A stretch of DNA of 62,711 nucleotides from UBA6168 sp964573725 (GCA_964573725.1 CAZNLJ010000025.1:1-62711); one strand, 5' to 3'. Positions 11,401 to 19,805 are shown, numbered from the stretch's first letter. A program made the numbers and translations. The notes: generated by a model not told the origin, from the letters alone.

Positions 11401-13894
11401 CGGCGGCGACCAGCGTGACCGAGGAATCGCAGGTCAGCAGGTCGTTGGGCAGGGATACCGCGAGGTCGGTCGGGACGGTCACGGTGACCTGACGGGTGAT
11501 GTCGCAAGTATCGACGGAAATGTGACGGACCACGACCTGATAGGTGGTGGTCTGGCCGGGATTGGCCCAAGGGCTGGGGCAATCGGCGCAGCTGAGGCCG
11601 GCGGCCGGCGACCAGGCGTAGGTGTAGGCGGGGTTCCCGTTGGGGTTGAGCGTCACCCCGCCGTTGAGACAGCCCAGGGTTTCGCTGCCGTCAGGGAGGT
11701 CCGGAAGCTCGGTCAGGTCCACCGGGATGGATACCGGCAGGGAGGCGGACCGGCAGTCCTCGTCGGTGGTGATGGTCAGATGGACCGTCAGGTCGCCTTC
11801 CTGGGTCAGGACCACCGTCGGGTTGGGCCCGGTCAGGGTGTCGTTGTAAATGCCGCTGAAGACCCAGCTCCAGTCGGCGGTATTGCCCAGGCTGTTTTGG
11901 GAGAGGTCGGAAAACTGCAGGGTCAGGGCATCTTCCGCACAGGATTCGAGCTGATAGCCGAAGGCGGCGGAAAGCACCTTCTCCGTCAGGGTCAGGTCGG
12001 ATTGGACGGTATCCCGGCAGACGGCGTCCGGGGCGGTGGCCAGGGTCACGGTGTAGCTGCCGTAATCAGGATATTGGTAGGTAGGGGTATCCAGGGTGGA
12101 GGTGTCCGAAAGGGTGGTGCCGTCACCGAAGTCCCACACATATCCGAAAGGGGCATGTTGGCTTTGGTTGACGAAGCGGACGACCCGCGCATCGCAGTCC
12201 GTGTCGGCCTCGAAGGCGAGGGAAACCGGTTCGAACACGAGGACGGTCACTTCGGCGGATAAGCTGCAAAGGTTGCCGAAAGCATAGATGGTGACCGGAT
12301 AGGTTGTCGTGGAATCCGGCTGCACCGCCGGGTCGGGCTGGTCCTGTTGGTCGGCCGGGACCGGAGCGCCCCAACTGTAGGAAAAGCCGGCCAATGCGCC
12401 GGCGGGGTTGAGGCGGGCGGTATCCCCCCGGCAAAGCAGGATGGTGTCCGGCAGGAAATCGAGGGGATTGCCGCCACCGGTGGCATAATCCATCGTATGG
12501 GTGTCTTCGCAACCGAATAGAGAACCGGCGGTCAGGGTGACGGTGCCGGCGGAGGGTTGGACGAGGGGGAATACCGGGTTCGGCTCGTCGGAAGTCAGTG
12601 AGTCACCGTTGTCCGACAGCACCGTCCACTGCCAGGTGTTGACAGGCGAGACGGTATCCTCGGAACGGTCGGTCAGCACCAGGAAGGATTCCGATTCACA
12701 ATCGTTGAGCACGAGGTCGAAATCGGCCGTCAGCGAGTTGTATTGGAGGAAAAGGGAGAAGGTGGTGTCCTGTTCGCACTGGTTGCCGGGCTCCGCGACC
12801 AGTCGGATGGTATAATGGCCGGTATCCGGGAAGGTGAAGACAGGGGCGGGCTCGTTGGAAACCAGGGAGGTGTCGTGGGGCCAATCGAAATACCAAAGGA
12901 AGTGCTGGGCGATATCGGTATCCTGGTCGAAGGCGACGGTGAGGTCGTCGCATTGTGTGGCCGGCGCCTCGATGACCGGCACGATTTCCTGGCAGATGCC
13001 GACATTGTATTGGAAATCGCGCCGGATGACGGACAATTCGACACCGTTGCGGTATTCACGGACTTCCACGCCGACGACGAACCGGCCCTGGATCAGGGGG
13101 GTGCCGGTGATCAGGCCGGTGGCCGGGTCGATGTGGAGCGGGTCGTAGGAGAAGCCCAGGAGTTGCGAGAGGCCGTAGCCGGGCATCCAGACCACGGTGT
13201 CGTTCCCGTAGGGGGGCGGCGAGGAGAACGGCGGCTGGGGGGAATCGTCCTCCGCGCCGGTGAAGGGGGTATAAAAGGCGTATACGAGGCTGTCCCCGTC
13301 GATATCCTCGGCACCGTAGGGATGATGCAGCGGCTTGTTCACGCAGACGTAGACCGGTGGCAGTTCCGAGAAATAGGGGCTGGAGTTATCCGCCTGGATG
13401 GATGCTGCAGACAGGTAGGTCCAGTAGGTGGCGCCGGTCTCCAGGGGGTTGACGATGCTGACGATCCCTTCGTTCCGGCAGCAGCGCTGGTAGGAGATAT
13501 AATACCCGCCGCCGTAGGGCGGGAGGATGGTGGTGCCTTCGTAATGTGCCCATTCGACGCAGATGCTGTCCGGTGGGGCGACACAGGGGTCGCCGAGGAT
13601 GTTGCTCGGGATGGAATCCGTGAACGAGGGGTTGAGGTTCAGGTTGTAGAGGTAGGTGCCGGCATCGTCGAAGAGGGAAATGCGGGCCGGGGCGTCGAAG
13701 CCGGCGTTCTCTGCACTGCTGCAATCCCGGTACACGTCGAGGATGATACGCCATTTATTGTTTCCCAGGCTTTTGTAGCTGATTTCCCCCCCGATGATAT
13801 GGGTGGCGGCAGCCGGCAGGGCCGAGCCGAGGATACCTGTCAGCACGAACAGGGCGGGAAGGAGCAGCGGCGGGCGGTATACAGGACATTTCAT
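8453..13894 (-). CDS. Giant secreted adhesin-like protein with type B T9SS sorting domain
   Basis: An 1813-residue surface or secreted protein. It begins with a signal peptide (MKCPVYRPPLLLPALFVLTG..., ending near ALPAAA). The N-terminal module (about 30-360, from THIIGGEISYKSLG) is typical of large Bacteroidota surface proteins. A long chain of PKD/Ig-like repeats follows, with motifs such as WYFDWPHD, VWDFGDGTT and QWHFGDPNS and two copies of GLSCADCP. The last 90 residues (NIFVPNAFTPNGDGENDFLYV ... NRWGQQVFETTD) are the gliding-motility-associated C-terminal domain (CHU_C), the type B signal for the type IX secretion system. The true start is taken at 13894, where the signal peptide begins; the frame is open further upstream without a plausible leader. 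It is the last gene of a three-gene minus-strand cassette with OmpA/PD40 and PorP/SprF genes. The ligand is unknown. Confidence 0.9.
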   Translation of the reverse strand: MKCPVYRPPLLLPALFVLTGILGSALPAAATHIIGGEISYKSLGNNKWRIILDVYRDCSSAENAGFDAPARISLFDDAGTYLYNLNLNPSFTDSIPSNILGDPCVAPPDSICVEWAHYEGTTILPPYGGGYYISYQRCCRNEGIVSIVNPLETGATYWTYLSAASIQADNSSPYFSELPPVYVCVNKPLHHPYGAEDIDGDSLVYAFYTPFTGAEDDSPQPPFSSPPPYGNDTVVWMPGYGLSQLLGFSYDPLHIDPATGLITGTPLIQGRFVVGVEVREYRNGVELSVIRRDFQYNVGICQEIVPVIEAPATQCDDLTVAFDQDTDIAQHFLWYFDWPHDTSLVSNEPAPVFTFPDTGHYTIRLVAEPGNQCEQDTTFSLFLQYNSLTADFDLVLNDCESESFLVLTDRSEDTVSPVNTWQWTVLSDNGDSLTSDEPNPVFPLVQPSAGTVTLTAGSLFGCEDTHTMDYATGGGNPLDFLPDTILLCRGDTARLNPAGALAGFSYSWGAPVPADQQDQPDPAVQPDSTTTYPVTIYAFGNLCSLSAEVTVLVFEPVSLAFEADTDCDARVVRFVNQSQHAPFGYVWDFGDGTTLSDTSTLDTPTYQYPDYGSYTVTLATAPDAVCRDTVQSDLTLTEKVLSAAFGYQLESCAEDALTLQFSDLSQNSLGNTADWSWVFSGIYNDTLTGPNPTVVLTQEGDLTVHLTITTDEDCRSASLPVSIPVDLTELPDLPDGSETLGCLNGGVTLNPNGNPAYTYAWSPAAGLSCADCPSPWANPGQTTTYQVVVRHISVDTCDITRQVTVTVPTDLAVSLPNDLLTCDSSVTLVAAADLPPASWTWFDDAAAVIATGTDILSLPVSGDRQYVLQAADSLGCLYADTIRITGGPVDLAAAGDQVLCADTLPQVGADNLDPNDILTYTWSPDDAFDGPVDIPYPAYLPVPGTRWVYVEAENQWGCQLRDSVLVALVDVDQNLDFDFVVGCDGFQVSFTNLSTGTANHPFQWHFGDPNSPADSSSLTNPGYLYPTEGTFLVSLTMDYDLPCVDTAFREIQIEETQFLTDFEYDFLNCDEDSIQVQFLDATQLFINSIDITCWEWTTLDGQSASTQNPVFTAYAGQPFGITLKVCTSNGCEGTRSALLNFDFPVVTLADTIYLCPGDSVDLYPGAVGGYLYNWGPDLALSDPSSPNPTAWPSATQTYTVDITTFTLDTCQLSRSVTVVVPEKISLTTTGDTLTCGQPIQLVAGTNGVPTTIDWYDGQGNLIAGNSPAVSVDPDSADTYFAVATDSYQCTDTTSLSVFNRQLDLLLSGGGVIDTCPAPSYDLCVTNLDGTDDLVFEWSAGQNGTVLDCPDCACATVQTVPGTQTTFSVAVSNQFGCETVAELDITTYVFDPIFRELIVICPDVPTPINPEAAGSGLSYQWTPAVGLSCADCPDPTATLTENQFYQVTIQGFNGNDICSLTGTVQVQVNPAIALQTTPTDTVICDATDLTLQALPGSSLVTDITWGTDPSLTVPLGNGPSLTVTPSASVTYFAVATDTLGCRDTASVTVDAYPVVTNLDDQFNFCVEKGPLTIAVTNLDPAQVLSYQWSPAGPIVDANADSAVVTVDIDATTTFTVTATNQFGCTATESATVSFLDIANLVGDILLEDDTIILGSGENTRLVLPFFPGYTYQWSPEDGLDDAGSHQPLAEPTETTGYSVLVTDPAGCQVLRADTVFVISPDCREPNIFVPNAFTPNGDGENDFLYVRSAVIDQVEFAVYNRWGQQVFETTDLSVGWDGTFKGERLAPDMFGYYLKATCFDGQTFFLKGNVTILR

Positions 13895-13967
13895 GACCGG
13901 ATGGGTTTGGTTCGCAAAAAGATCGATGGTATTGGCCATGGGGCGGGGCCGGCGGAACCGGCGCCTG

Positions 13968-16409
13968 TCAGTTGGGGTCGGCCACCTTCCGGGCGCCGAT
14001 GATGGATACTTTCCTTTCGCTGGATGCGACGACCGAATAGATGCTGTTCCGTTCGTCATCCAGGCGGTCGCTGATATGCTGGGGGGCAAGTTTCTCGCCA
14101 TAACCGATGACCTCCATGGAAATCATACCGTTTTCGACGAAAGGGCGGAGGGCGCCGTCCCGCCAGGTCAGGAAGTGGTTGCGCAGGCAATCGGAGCGCC
14201 GTTCGGACAAGTTTTGGTTGTAATTGGCATCCGCCCGGGGGCTGGTGAACCCCTGGATACGCAGTTCGATGCGGAATCCGCCGTCCCGGAGGACTTCCAG
14301 GGCGTTTTCGCAGAAGGCGTCGAGGCTGAGCAGGCCGTTGTTGACTTCCCTTTCGAAGAAGGCTTCCATCCGTCGGTAGGCGAAGAGGCTGTCCGGACCG
14401 GTCAGCCCATGGACATATTCCCGGATGAACTGGTCCTTCCGTCCCATGTACTGTTCCCAGTTCTCGCGGTAGGCCGTGCGGGTGGTTTGGCTCCGCGAGC
14501 GGGGATCGGGATAATCATTGTCGAAATAGATGCTGAGGGGCGGAAAGTCCTCGATGCCTTTGGGGGTCAGGTACAGGGACACTTCGAACAGGGCGTTGGT
14601 AAGGTCTTCGCGGAGGTCGACGAAGGCGGTGTCGGGGATGTACGGGACCTTGTTGCCGATGATCTCGTAGCGCCGGCCGCGTTCGAGGGAAAACCGGACC
14701 GTATGGCCGTCCGGGTTGCGGCGGAAATCGATTTCCTGACCGTCCACGACCAGCCGGACTTCCACCCCGAGCATCGGGTTTTCGGTCCGGGCATTGAAGC
14801 AGGAGACGAGCAGGTCGGCCCGTTCCGGCACGAGGAAGATTTTCCTTTCCAGGGTGCGCAGGTCCTGGAATTCGGGTTGCCGCAGGTCCAGGTCCAGCAC
14901 TTGGGGCAGGAAGCCGGGCTTGGAGGCCAGGACCTGGTACCGGACGCCCTTCCGGAGTTCGAAGGCGGTGACGGGGGTCGGCAGCTCCCGGACGGCGAGG
15001 GGGAAGGCATCTCCGTCATCGGACAGTTCGAGGAGTTCCAGCCGGACGCCGGGGAGGGGTTGCCTGTCGCGTTGGTCGAAGGTGAGGACAGAGAGGTCGA
15101 CCAGGTCGATGGAGAATTGGTAGAGGTCGTCGCAGCAGGCCTCGAATTCCGGTTCGAGGGTGAGGCTGCCGAGCCGGTTGGAGGCGAGGAATCCCTGGGT
15201 CCTTTTGTCGTTGAGCCAAAAATGGAGGTCGTCGTAGCTGCTGTTGTACGGCGGGGATAGCGGCCGGGCGGCGGACCAACTGCCGTCCGGGAGGCGGGAC
15301 GCCTGGTAGATGTCGAATCCGCCGTACCCCTCCCGGCCGTCGGCCGAGAAATAGAGGGTTTGGCTCGGGGCATGGAAAAAGGGGGAGAGGTCGTTTCCCG
15401 GTGTGTTCAGGGCGGAGAGGTTGGTCGGGGCCGTGCATTGGCCGGTTTCGTCCACGAGTACGGACCAGATATCCAGTTGGCCTTGTCCGCCGGGTCGGTC
15501 GGATGCGAAGAGGAGCCAGTCGCCGGCCGATTCCGGGTCGTAACCGACGAAAGGGTCCGTGGCGGTGAACCCGGCCAGGTTGACCGGCTCCGGCAATTTG
15601 ACCGCTTCGCCATAGGAATCCGGACCGAGGACAGGTCGGTACCAGATCTCACAACGTACGGCGGTGGATCGGTCCACGTAATCGCACAGGCAGTAGTAGA
15701 TCCGGGAATGGTCCGTATTGAAACGGATATGGGCGGTATGGCGGACCGGGTCGTTGAAGGGGAGCTGTTCGACTTTCCGGGTGTCCAGGTCGACCCGTTG
15801 CAGGATGGAGAACTGCCGGGGATCCTGTTCGTTCCGGAACGGCCTGGCCTCGGACAAGGAGGAATAGTGGAGCAAGCCGTTGGCGAGGACCGGGGCGAAA
15901 TCGCTGGAAGGGGTGTTGATGTGGTTGCCCAGCCGTTCCAGCTGGACGTAGGGGTCGGGCTGCCGGCTGCCGGAGAGGAGGCGGTCCAGGAAGGTGATTT
16001 CCTCGGTGGCCAGTCGGATGGCGGTGAGGGAATCCGGCGGGGCGACGGTGAGGAACTGCCGGAAATCGTCCCGGGCTTCCTCATACCGGCCCAGTTTTTT
16101 CCGCACCATGGCGAGCCAGAACCTGGCCATGGGGTACCGGCCGGCGGCTGGGCTGCGGAGGACCTTGGTATAGGCGGTGTCGGAGAAGGTATAGGAGCGC
16201 AATTGGCGGGCGGCCTCCGCGTAGTCGAACAGGATTTCGGGGTCTTCGCCCTGGATGGCAATGGCCTCCTGGTAGAACTTCATGGCGGCGTAATAGTTCT
16301 GTTGCCCGGCGGCTTCCGCGGCGGCACGCAGGTACTGGCGGGCCGTTTGGGCGGACAGGGGCAAGAGGACGGACCACGACAGCAGGAGCGTGAGAATGAT
16401 GTTGTTCAT
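13968..16409 (-). CDS. OmpA-family protein with TPR and PD40 propeller
   Basis: An 813-residue envelope protein. It has a signal peptide (MNNIILTLLLSWSVLLPLSA), a TPR-like helical part (about 22-130), WD40-like PD40 beta-propeller repeats (about 150-450, with blades such as LLFASDRPGGQGQLDIW and LYFSADGREGYGGFDIY), a beta-rich middle, and a C-terminal OmpA-like domain with the peptidoglycan-binding pattern NLSERRSDCLRNHF near residue 735. The architecture resembles the PorE-type proteins that anchor T9SS-related complexes to peptidoglycan. It starts 36 bp after the PorP/SprF gene and ends 73 bp before the adhesin start, so the three are probably one transcript. A structural role in displaying or anchoring the adhesin is an inference from this context. 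Confidence 0.88.
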   Translation of the reverse strand: MNNIILTLLLSWSVLLPLSAQTARQYLRAAAEAAGQQNYYAAMKFYQEAIAIQGEDPEILFDYAEAARQLRSYTFSDTAYTKVLRSPAAGRYPMARFWLAMVRKKLGRYEEARDDFRQFLTVAPPDSLTAIRLATEEITFLDRLLSGSRQPDPYVQLERLGNHINTPSSDFAPVLANGLLHYSSLSEARPFRNEQDPRQFSILQRVDLDTRKVEQLPFNDPVRHTAHIRFNTDHSRIYYCLCDYVDRSTAVRCEIWYRPVLGPDSYGEAVKLPEPVNLAGFTATDPFVGYDPESAGDWLLFASDRPGGQGQLDIWSVLVDETGQCTAPTNLSALNTPGNDLSPFFHAPSQTLYFSADGREGYGGFDIYQASRLPDGSWSAARPLSPPYNSSYDDLHFWLNDKRTQGFLASNRLGSLTLEPEFEACCDDLYQFSIDLVDLSVLTFDQRDRQPLPGVRLELLELSDDGDAFPLAVRELPTPVTAFELRKGVRYQVLASKPGFLPQVLDLDLRQPEFQDLRTLERKIFLVPERADLLVSCFNARTENPMLGVEVRLVVDGQEIDFRRNPDGHTVRFSLERGRRYEIIGNKVPYIPDTAFVDLREDLTNALFEVSLYLTPKGIEDFPPLSIYFDNDYPDPRSRSQTTRTAYRENWEQYMGRKDQFIREYVHGLTGPDSLFAYRRMEAFFEREVNNGLLSLDAFCENALEVLRDGGFRIELRIQGFTSPRADANYNQNLSERRSDCLRNHFLTWRDGALRPFVENGMISMEVIGYGEKLAPQHISDRLDDERNSIYSVVASSERKVSIIGARKVADPN

Positions 16410-16445
16410 AGCCTGTAGGTGTCGTTTCGGTATCGGTTGCAGGGG

Positions 16446-17510
16446 TTAGATGAGCGGGCAGGCCTTGAAGGCCCGGATGGGATAGACCTTGTGAAAAATA
16501 TAGCGGAGGGTCAGCTCCGGACCGCCGTTCCGGTTGGTGGCCGTGGAGAAACCGGAGACGTTGACATCCCAGCTGAAGCCTACGAGCAGGTCCCGGTAAT
16601 GGATTTCCAGGGCGGGGGTCAAGGCATCCCCGATGGCGTTGAAACGGTAGCCGGCACCGAGTTGGACCGCCATCTCCCGCGACCGGCGCGTGCTGAGGTG
16701 ATAGCGGTAACCGAAGCCGGCGAGGGCCTCGAAATAGCCCCCCTGTACCTGGGCGCTGAGGTTGGCCACCACGTCGCTGGAAGGGGCGACCTGCAGGGTG
16801 GGCAGCATGTATAGGCTGTATCGTTTTGGAAGGGGGCTGTAGTCGTTGGGAAGGTAGTTCTGGTCCGGTTGGTTGAAATGGAAAAGCGCGACGCCGACGT
16901 CCAATTTGGTCCGCTTCCGCTTTTGCTGGCCCCGCCAGTTCACGCCGGCCGCCAGGTCGGGATAGGAAATGTTGTTGATGTCGAAAATTTCGTGGGTCGG
17001 GCACGATGCACAGAAGACATCGCTGACCCATTGGTTGTCGAAGGTGTATTTGCCGAACTCGAACCGGCGTTGACCCACGCCGGCCGCCAGGCCCAGGGTC
17101 AGGAAGTTCTCCTCATCCAATTTCCGGGTGAATGACCCCGACAAGGAAATGTTTGTCGTCGACAGGTTGCCGTCCCCCGCCCGGTCGTAGAACATGCTCA
17201 TGCCGGCACTCAGCCACCAGGTGTCGTGCTTGGGCGAATAGAACTTCTTCTCCACGCCCGCCTGGAAGGTCCGGTACGGGGCATCCGCCGTCTGCCATTG
17301 GCTGCGGTAGACGCTCGTCAGCCGGATATCGCCGGCCGATACGCCTGTCAAGGCAGGATTCAATGTCAATGGCGAATTGTAGAATTGCGCAAAGTGGATG
17401 TCCTGGGCCTGCAGCCAGGCGACGCCCGCCACAAAAAGGGCCGTCAGGAACCGCTTCCGACCCTGCCGCATGCCGATCCGGTGCGTGTAAGTGGTTGTTT
17501 GCATCTCCAT
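16446..17510 (-). CDS. PorP/SprF family type IX secretion outer-membrane protein
   Basis: A protein of about 354 residues with a signal peptide ending at WLQAQ, followed by the family start DIHFAQFYNSPLTLNPALTG, which is diagnostic for PorP/SprF. The remainder is an outer-membrane beta-barrel with segments such as YRSQWQTADAPYRTF. Family members help export or attach specific T9SS cargoes with type B sorting domains, as SprF does for SprB. Here it is first in a cassette with an OmpA/PD40 protein and a type B cargo. The start is uncertain: ATGs at 17510, 17504 and 17471 all leave a usable signal peptide, and I prefer 17510 over 17555 because the first residues of the longest frame look like chance sequence. 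Confidence 0.9.
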   Translation of the reverse strand: MEMQTTTYTHRIGMRQGRKRFLTALFVAGVAWLQAQDIHFAQFYNSPLTLNPALTGVSAGDIRLTSVYRSQWQTADAPYRTFQAGVEKKFYSPKHDTWWLSAGMSMFYDRAGDGNLSTTNISLSGSFTRKLDEENFLTLGLAAGVGQRRFEFGKYTFDNQWVSDVFCASCPTHEIFDINNISYPDLAAGVNWRGQQKRKRTKLDVGVALFHFNQPDQNYLPNDYSPLPKRYSLYMLPTLQVAPSSDVVANLSAQVQGGYFEALAGFGYRYHLSTRRSREMAVQLGAGYRFNAIGDALTPALEIHYRDLLVGFSWDVNVSGFSTATNRNGGPELTLRYIFHKVYPIRAFKACPLI

Positions 17511-17880
17511 CTCGAATAGGGTTGACGGGTCGACTCCCTTTCTTCCGTGCCCCACGCACTTCCCCGGATCCTTTCCGCCCGGGGTCGGGCCGTCGGGCCG
17601 GGAATCGACAAGTCTTCTGTAAATAAAGTGATTGCCAAGGGATATTTCAAGGATTTCCGCCGGTAGGTTCGGAATTCTGAGTAGGAAGGCCTTTTTTTAC
17701 TGCCGGAAAGGTCCTGCACAAGGCCCGGACCGATTCCGCACGGCGGACAGGCGGCTTCAGGCAACGGATCTCGTTGCGGAAAGGGATGGGTACTCATGTG
17801 GAGGGAGCGATGGGCGGTTTCCGGCCGCCGGCCGGTTCGTTCGATACGAATCCCGACAGGCTTCCGAGACACGCCTTCTG

Positions 17881-17888
17881 CAAATATA
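17881..17888 (-). promoter_or_regulatory. Candidate -7 element for the surface cassette
   Basis: The minus strand reads TATATTTG, a perfect TAnnTTTG, at the edge of an AT-rich tract. No TTTG element is seen at the expected 19-22 bp upstream. It would give a long leader of about 370 nt before the PorP/SprF gene. Confidence 0.4.
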
Positions 17889-18037
17889 CCGTAAGATTTT
17901 CAATTTTTCTTGTCCTTTTTTTTAAGACTTTGATTTTAATTATTTTTTAAAGTGTTTGAAAATCAAATTTTTAAGTATAAAAAAAAGTGGTACCCTATTC
18001 CGAAAGGGGGGAGAAGGCCGAAGTTTCGTGGGTTCCT

Positions 18038-18045
18038 TATCTTTG
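18038..18045 (+). promoter_or_regulatory. Candidate -7 element for the glycosyltransferase gene
   Basis: TATCTTTG matches TAnnTTTG about 100 bp upstream of the ATG at 18147, directly after the AT-rich tract. The -33 TTTG is not obvious. Confidence 0.5.
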
Positions 18046-18146
18046 CCCACGGTCGTCGGCGAGTGCCGGTCCGTGCGCTTTTCCCGCAATAAGATGTGGC
18101 CTGTAATCCCCGACGGGCATCCCGCATCCGGACTTAATTCGATTTT

Positions 18147-18911
18147 ATGTACAACGGAAAAAAGGTCATAGTGGTGCTGCCAGCATACAACGCCGGACGT
18201 ACCCTGGCGCAGACATATGCCGAGATTCCTTTTCCCCTGGTGGACGAGGTGGTGCTTTGCGACGATGCCAGCCGGGATGATACGGTCGCGCGTGCCCGGC
18301 AGCTGGGAATCCGGCACATCCTGGTGCACGAGCGGAACACCGGCTACGGCGGCAACCAGAAATCCCTGTATCGCAAGGCACTCGAGCTGGGAGGGGACAT
18401 CGTCATCATGCTGCATCCGGATTACCAATACACGCCCCGGTTGATTCCCTCCTTCGTCAACATCATCGGGGAAGACCTTTATCCTGTGGTCCTGGGCTCC
18501 CGGATCCTGGGGAAAGGTGCACTCGGGGGCGGGATGCCGCTGTATAAGTACCTGTCCAACCGGATGCTGACCCTTGTGCAGAACCTGTTGGTCGGATATA
18601 AGTTGTCGGAATACCATACCGGATACCGCGCTTTCAGCCGGCATGTCCTGGAGCGGATCGATTTCGAAAGGAACTCCGACGATTTCGTGTTCGACAACGA
18701 GATGCTTTCCCAGATCATCTACGCCGGTTACGATATCGCGGAGGTGACTTGTCCCACCAAATATTTTGCGGAGGCCTCCTCCATCAATTTCCGGCGGAGT
18801 GTCCGGTACGGACTCGGCGTCCTTCGGGTATCCTGCTGCCATTTCCTGCAAAGGACCGGATTGGCCGGCTTTCCGCTCTATCGGCTCCGGCCGGCCGGGC
18901 AATCGTCCTGA
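18147..18911 (+). CDS. Family 2 glycosyltransferase (dolichyl-phosphate mannose synthase-like)
   Basis: A 254-residue GT-A fold glycosyltransferase. The nucleotide-sugar binding start VIVVLPAYNAGRTL is followed by the acidic pair in VVLCDDASRDDT (Asp39, Asp40) and the catalytic-region motif LHPDYQYTP (near residue 92). An SRILGKGALGGGMP segment follows, as in dolichyl- or polyprenyl-phosphate sugar transferases and bacterial relatives. There are no membrane segments, so it is presumably a cytoplasmic or peripheral enzyme that transfers a sugar from a nucleotide donor to a lipid or glycan acceptor. Donor and acceptor cannot be read from the sequence. It stands alone on its strand, next to a mobile element insertion. 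Confidence 0.88.
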   Translation: MYNGKKVIVVLPAYNAGRTLAQTYAEIPFPLVDEVVLCDDASRDDTVARARQLGIRHILVHERNTGYGGNQKSLYRKALELGGDIVIMLHPDYQYTPRLIPSFVNIIGEDLYPVVLGSRILGKGALGGGMPLYKYLSNRMLTLVQNLLVGYKLSEYHTGYRAFSRHVLERIDFERNSDDFVFDNEMLSQIIYAGYDIAEVTCPTKYFAEASSINFRRSVRYGLGVLRVSCCHFLQRTGLAGFPLYRLRPAGQSS

Positions 18912-19176
18912 TGCTCCGGTATTGCCTGGTTTCCGTTTGCTCCGCCGCTTGCAAGCCGGGAAGGATTCCCCCGGCCCCGGCTTTTCCCCGCCCAACCGCA
19001 ACCCAACCCGGATCCCACCTGCCGGCATCCCGGCGGCAAGGCGCCAAGGCCCGTAAGCCTGGCCAACCGTCGGACCGACCTGGATCGGTTCCCGCTTCCC
19101 GCGCGGAAGGGAACAGGTAGTGCCTTCCTACCCGTGTGCCTGCCGCGGTTCCGATCGTCTTTTCCGAATGGGGAGC
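18912..19176. other. Intergenic, nothing recognised
   Basis: GC-rich spacer between the glycosyltransferase gene and the left end of the small mobile element at 19177. I see no gene, tRNA or T-tract terminator. Confidence 0.5.
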
Positions 19177-19441
19177 CTCATCTCCCGCACCGCAACCCTA
19201 CAAAATAATTGATTGCAAAACATTGATTTTCTGTTGTCATTAGGCATCAAACCCGCTGATGTGCCACGCCCCGCACCAAACAGGGCGCGGAGCTGCGACC
19301 AAGCGCGCCGCCGGCCGCCCTGTCCAAAAGGCGGGAAGCACCATAAAGCCCCTTTGGTTGGGAGTAGCTTATGTTTTTATACAACCATGCGAACCTTGCC
19401 ATCAAAATATCCGATTTGGTTTTTAAGGTGCGAAAGATGAG
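19177..19441 (-). mobile_element. Complete MITE-like element (copy 2, 265 bp)
   Basis: The ends are inverted repeats. The left end, read forward, is CTCATCTCCCGCACC. The right end, read on the minus strand, is CTCATCTTTCGCACC (13 of 15 identical). The interior, read on the minus strand, contains CCAAATCGGATATTTTGATG, GCAAGGTTCGCATGGTTGTA and CGCCTTTTGGACAGGG. All are shared with the copies at 46390 and 62559. The flanks are GGGAGC (19171-19176) and GGGAAC (19442-19447), a probable 6-bp target duplication with one later change. No reading frame of useful length lies inside, so it would need a transposase supplied from elsewhere. Confidence 0.8.
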
Positions 19442-19604
19442 GGGAACCTACCGGACCGCGGGCATTCCCCGCCACATCCGCTTCCCGTGCCGCAGGGAAA
19501 ATTCCCGGCCCGGGGACGGCCTGCCCGGTATGGGTGCTGCGGCGCTCGCATGGGCGACGATCGGGTGTTTGGCTCGGGCCTCCGGGCCAAGCCGAGGGCC
19601 TTGG

Positions 19605-19694
19605 TCAGGAATCTTTGCGGTCCGCGGATTGGATGGCCTTGATGCCGAAATAGATGGCGGCGAGCAGCAAGGTGTAGGTCAAGGTGGCGGTCAT
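19605..19694 (-). CDS. Candidate 29-residue single-pass membrane peptide
   Basis: A very short frame encodes MTATLTYTLLLAAIYFGIKA and then IQSADRKDS. It consists of a short polar start, one hydrophobic helix of about 16-18 residues, and a basic/acidic tail. It begins 111 bp after the stop of the TIGR02757 gene on the same strand and has its own -7 element (TATCTTTG, 19753-19746) about 50 bp upstream. Such peptides often accompany membrane complexes, as KdpF or CcoQ do, but this one resembles neither closely. I do not recognise a family. A chance frame cannot be excluded. Confidence 0.45.
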   Translation of the reverse strand: MTATLTYTLLLAAIYFGIKAIQSADRKDS

Positions 19695-19745
19695 CGTGGT
19701 GGTCCGTTCGTGAGTCGGTAGCGGGATAGGACCCCGTCGGGGCGG

Positions 19746-19753
19746 CAAAGATA
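19746..19753 (-). promoter_or_regulatory. Candidate -7 element before the small membrane peptide
   Basis: The minus strand reads TATCTTTG, matching TAnnTTTG, about 52 bp upstream of the ATG at 19694. No clear TTTG is found at the -33 distance. Confidence 0.45.
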
Positions 19754-19805
19754 GTGTTTTCCGGATATGGGTGTCTCCCTGTTTGGAAACGTTGCAGCCG
19801 GCGCA

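Larger units (their letters stand above)
17511..18146. other. Divergent intergenic region
   Basis: 636 bp between the divergent PorP/SprF cassette and the glycosyltransferase gene. The centre (about 17900-18000) is very AT-rich, unlike the surroundings. It holds two -7-like elements, TATATTTG on the minus strand at 17888-17881 and TATCTTTG on the plus strand at 18038. No coding frame with convincing composition was seen. Confidence 0.6.

Noticed and set aside
8882..12262. Plus-strand open frame of 1126 codons opposite the adhesin gene
   Set aside because: The minus-strand frame has a signal peptide, repeat modules and a complete T9SS sorting domain; the opposite frame is a low-complexity shadow.
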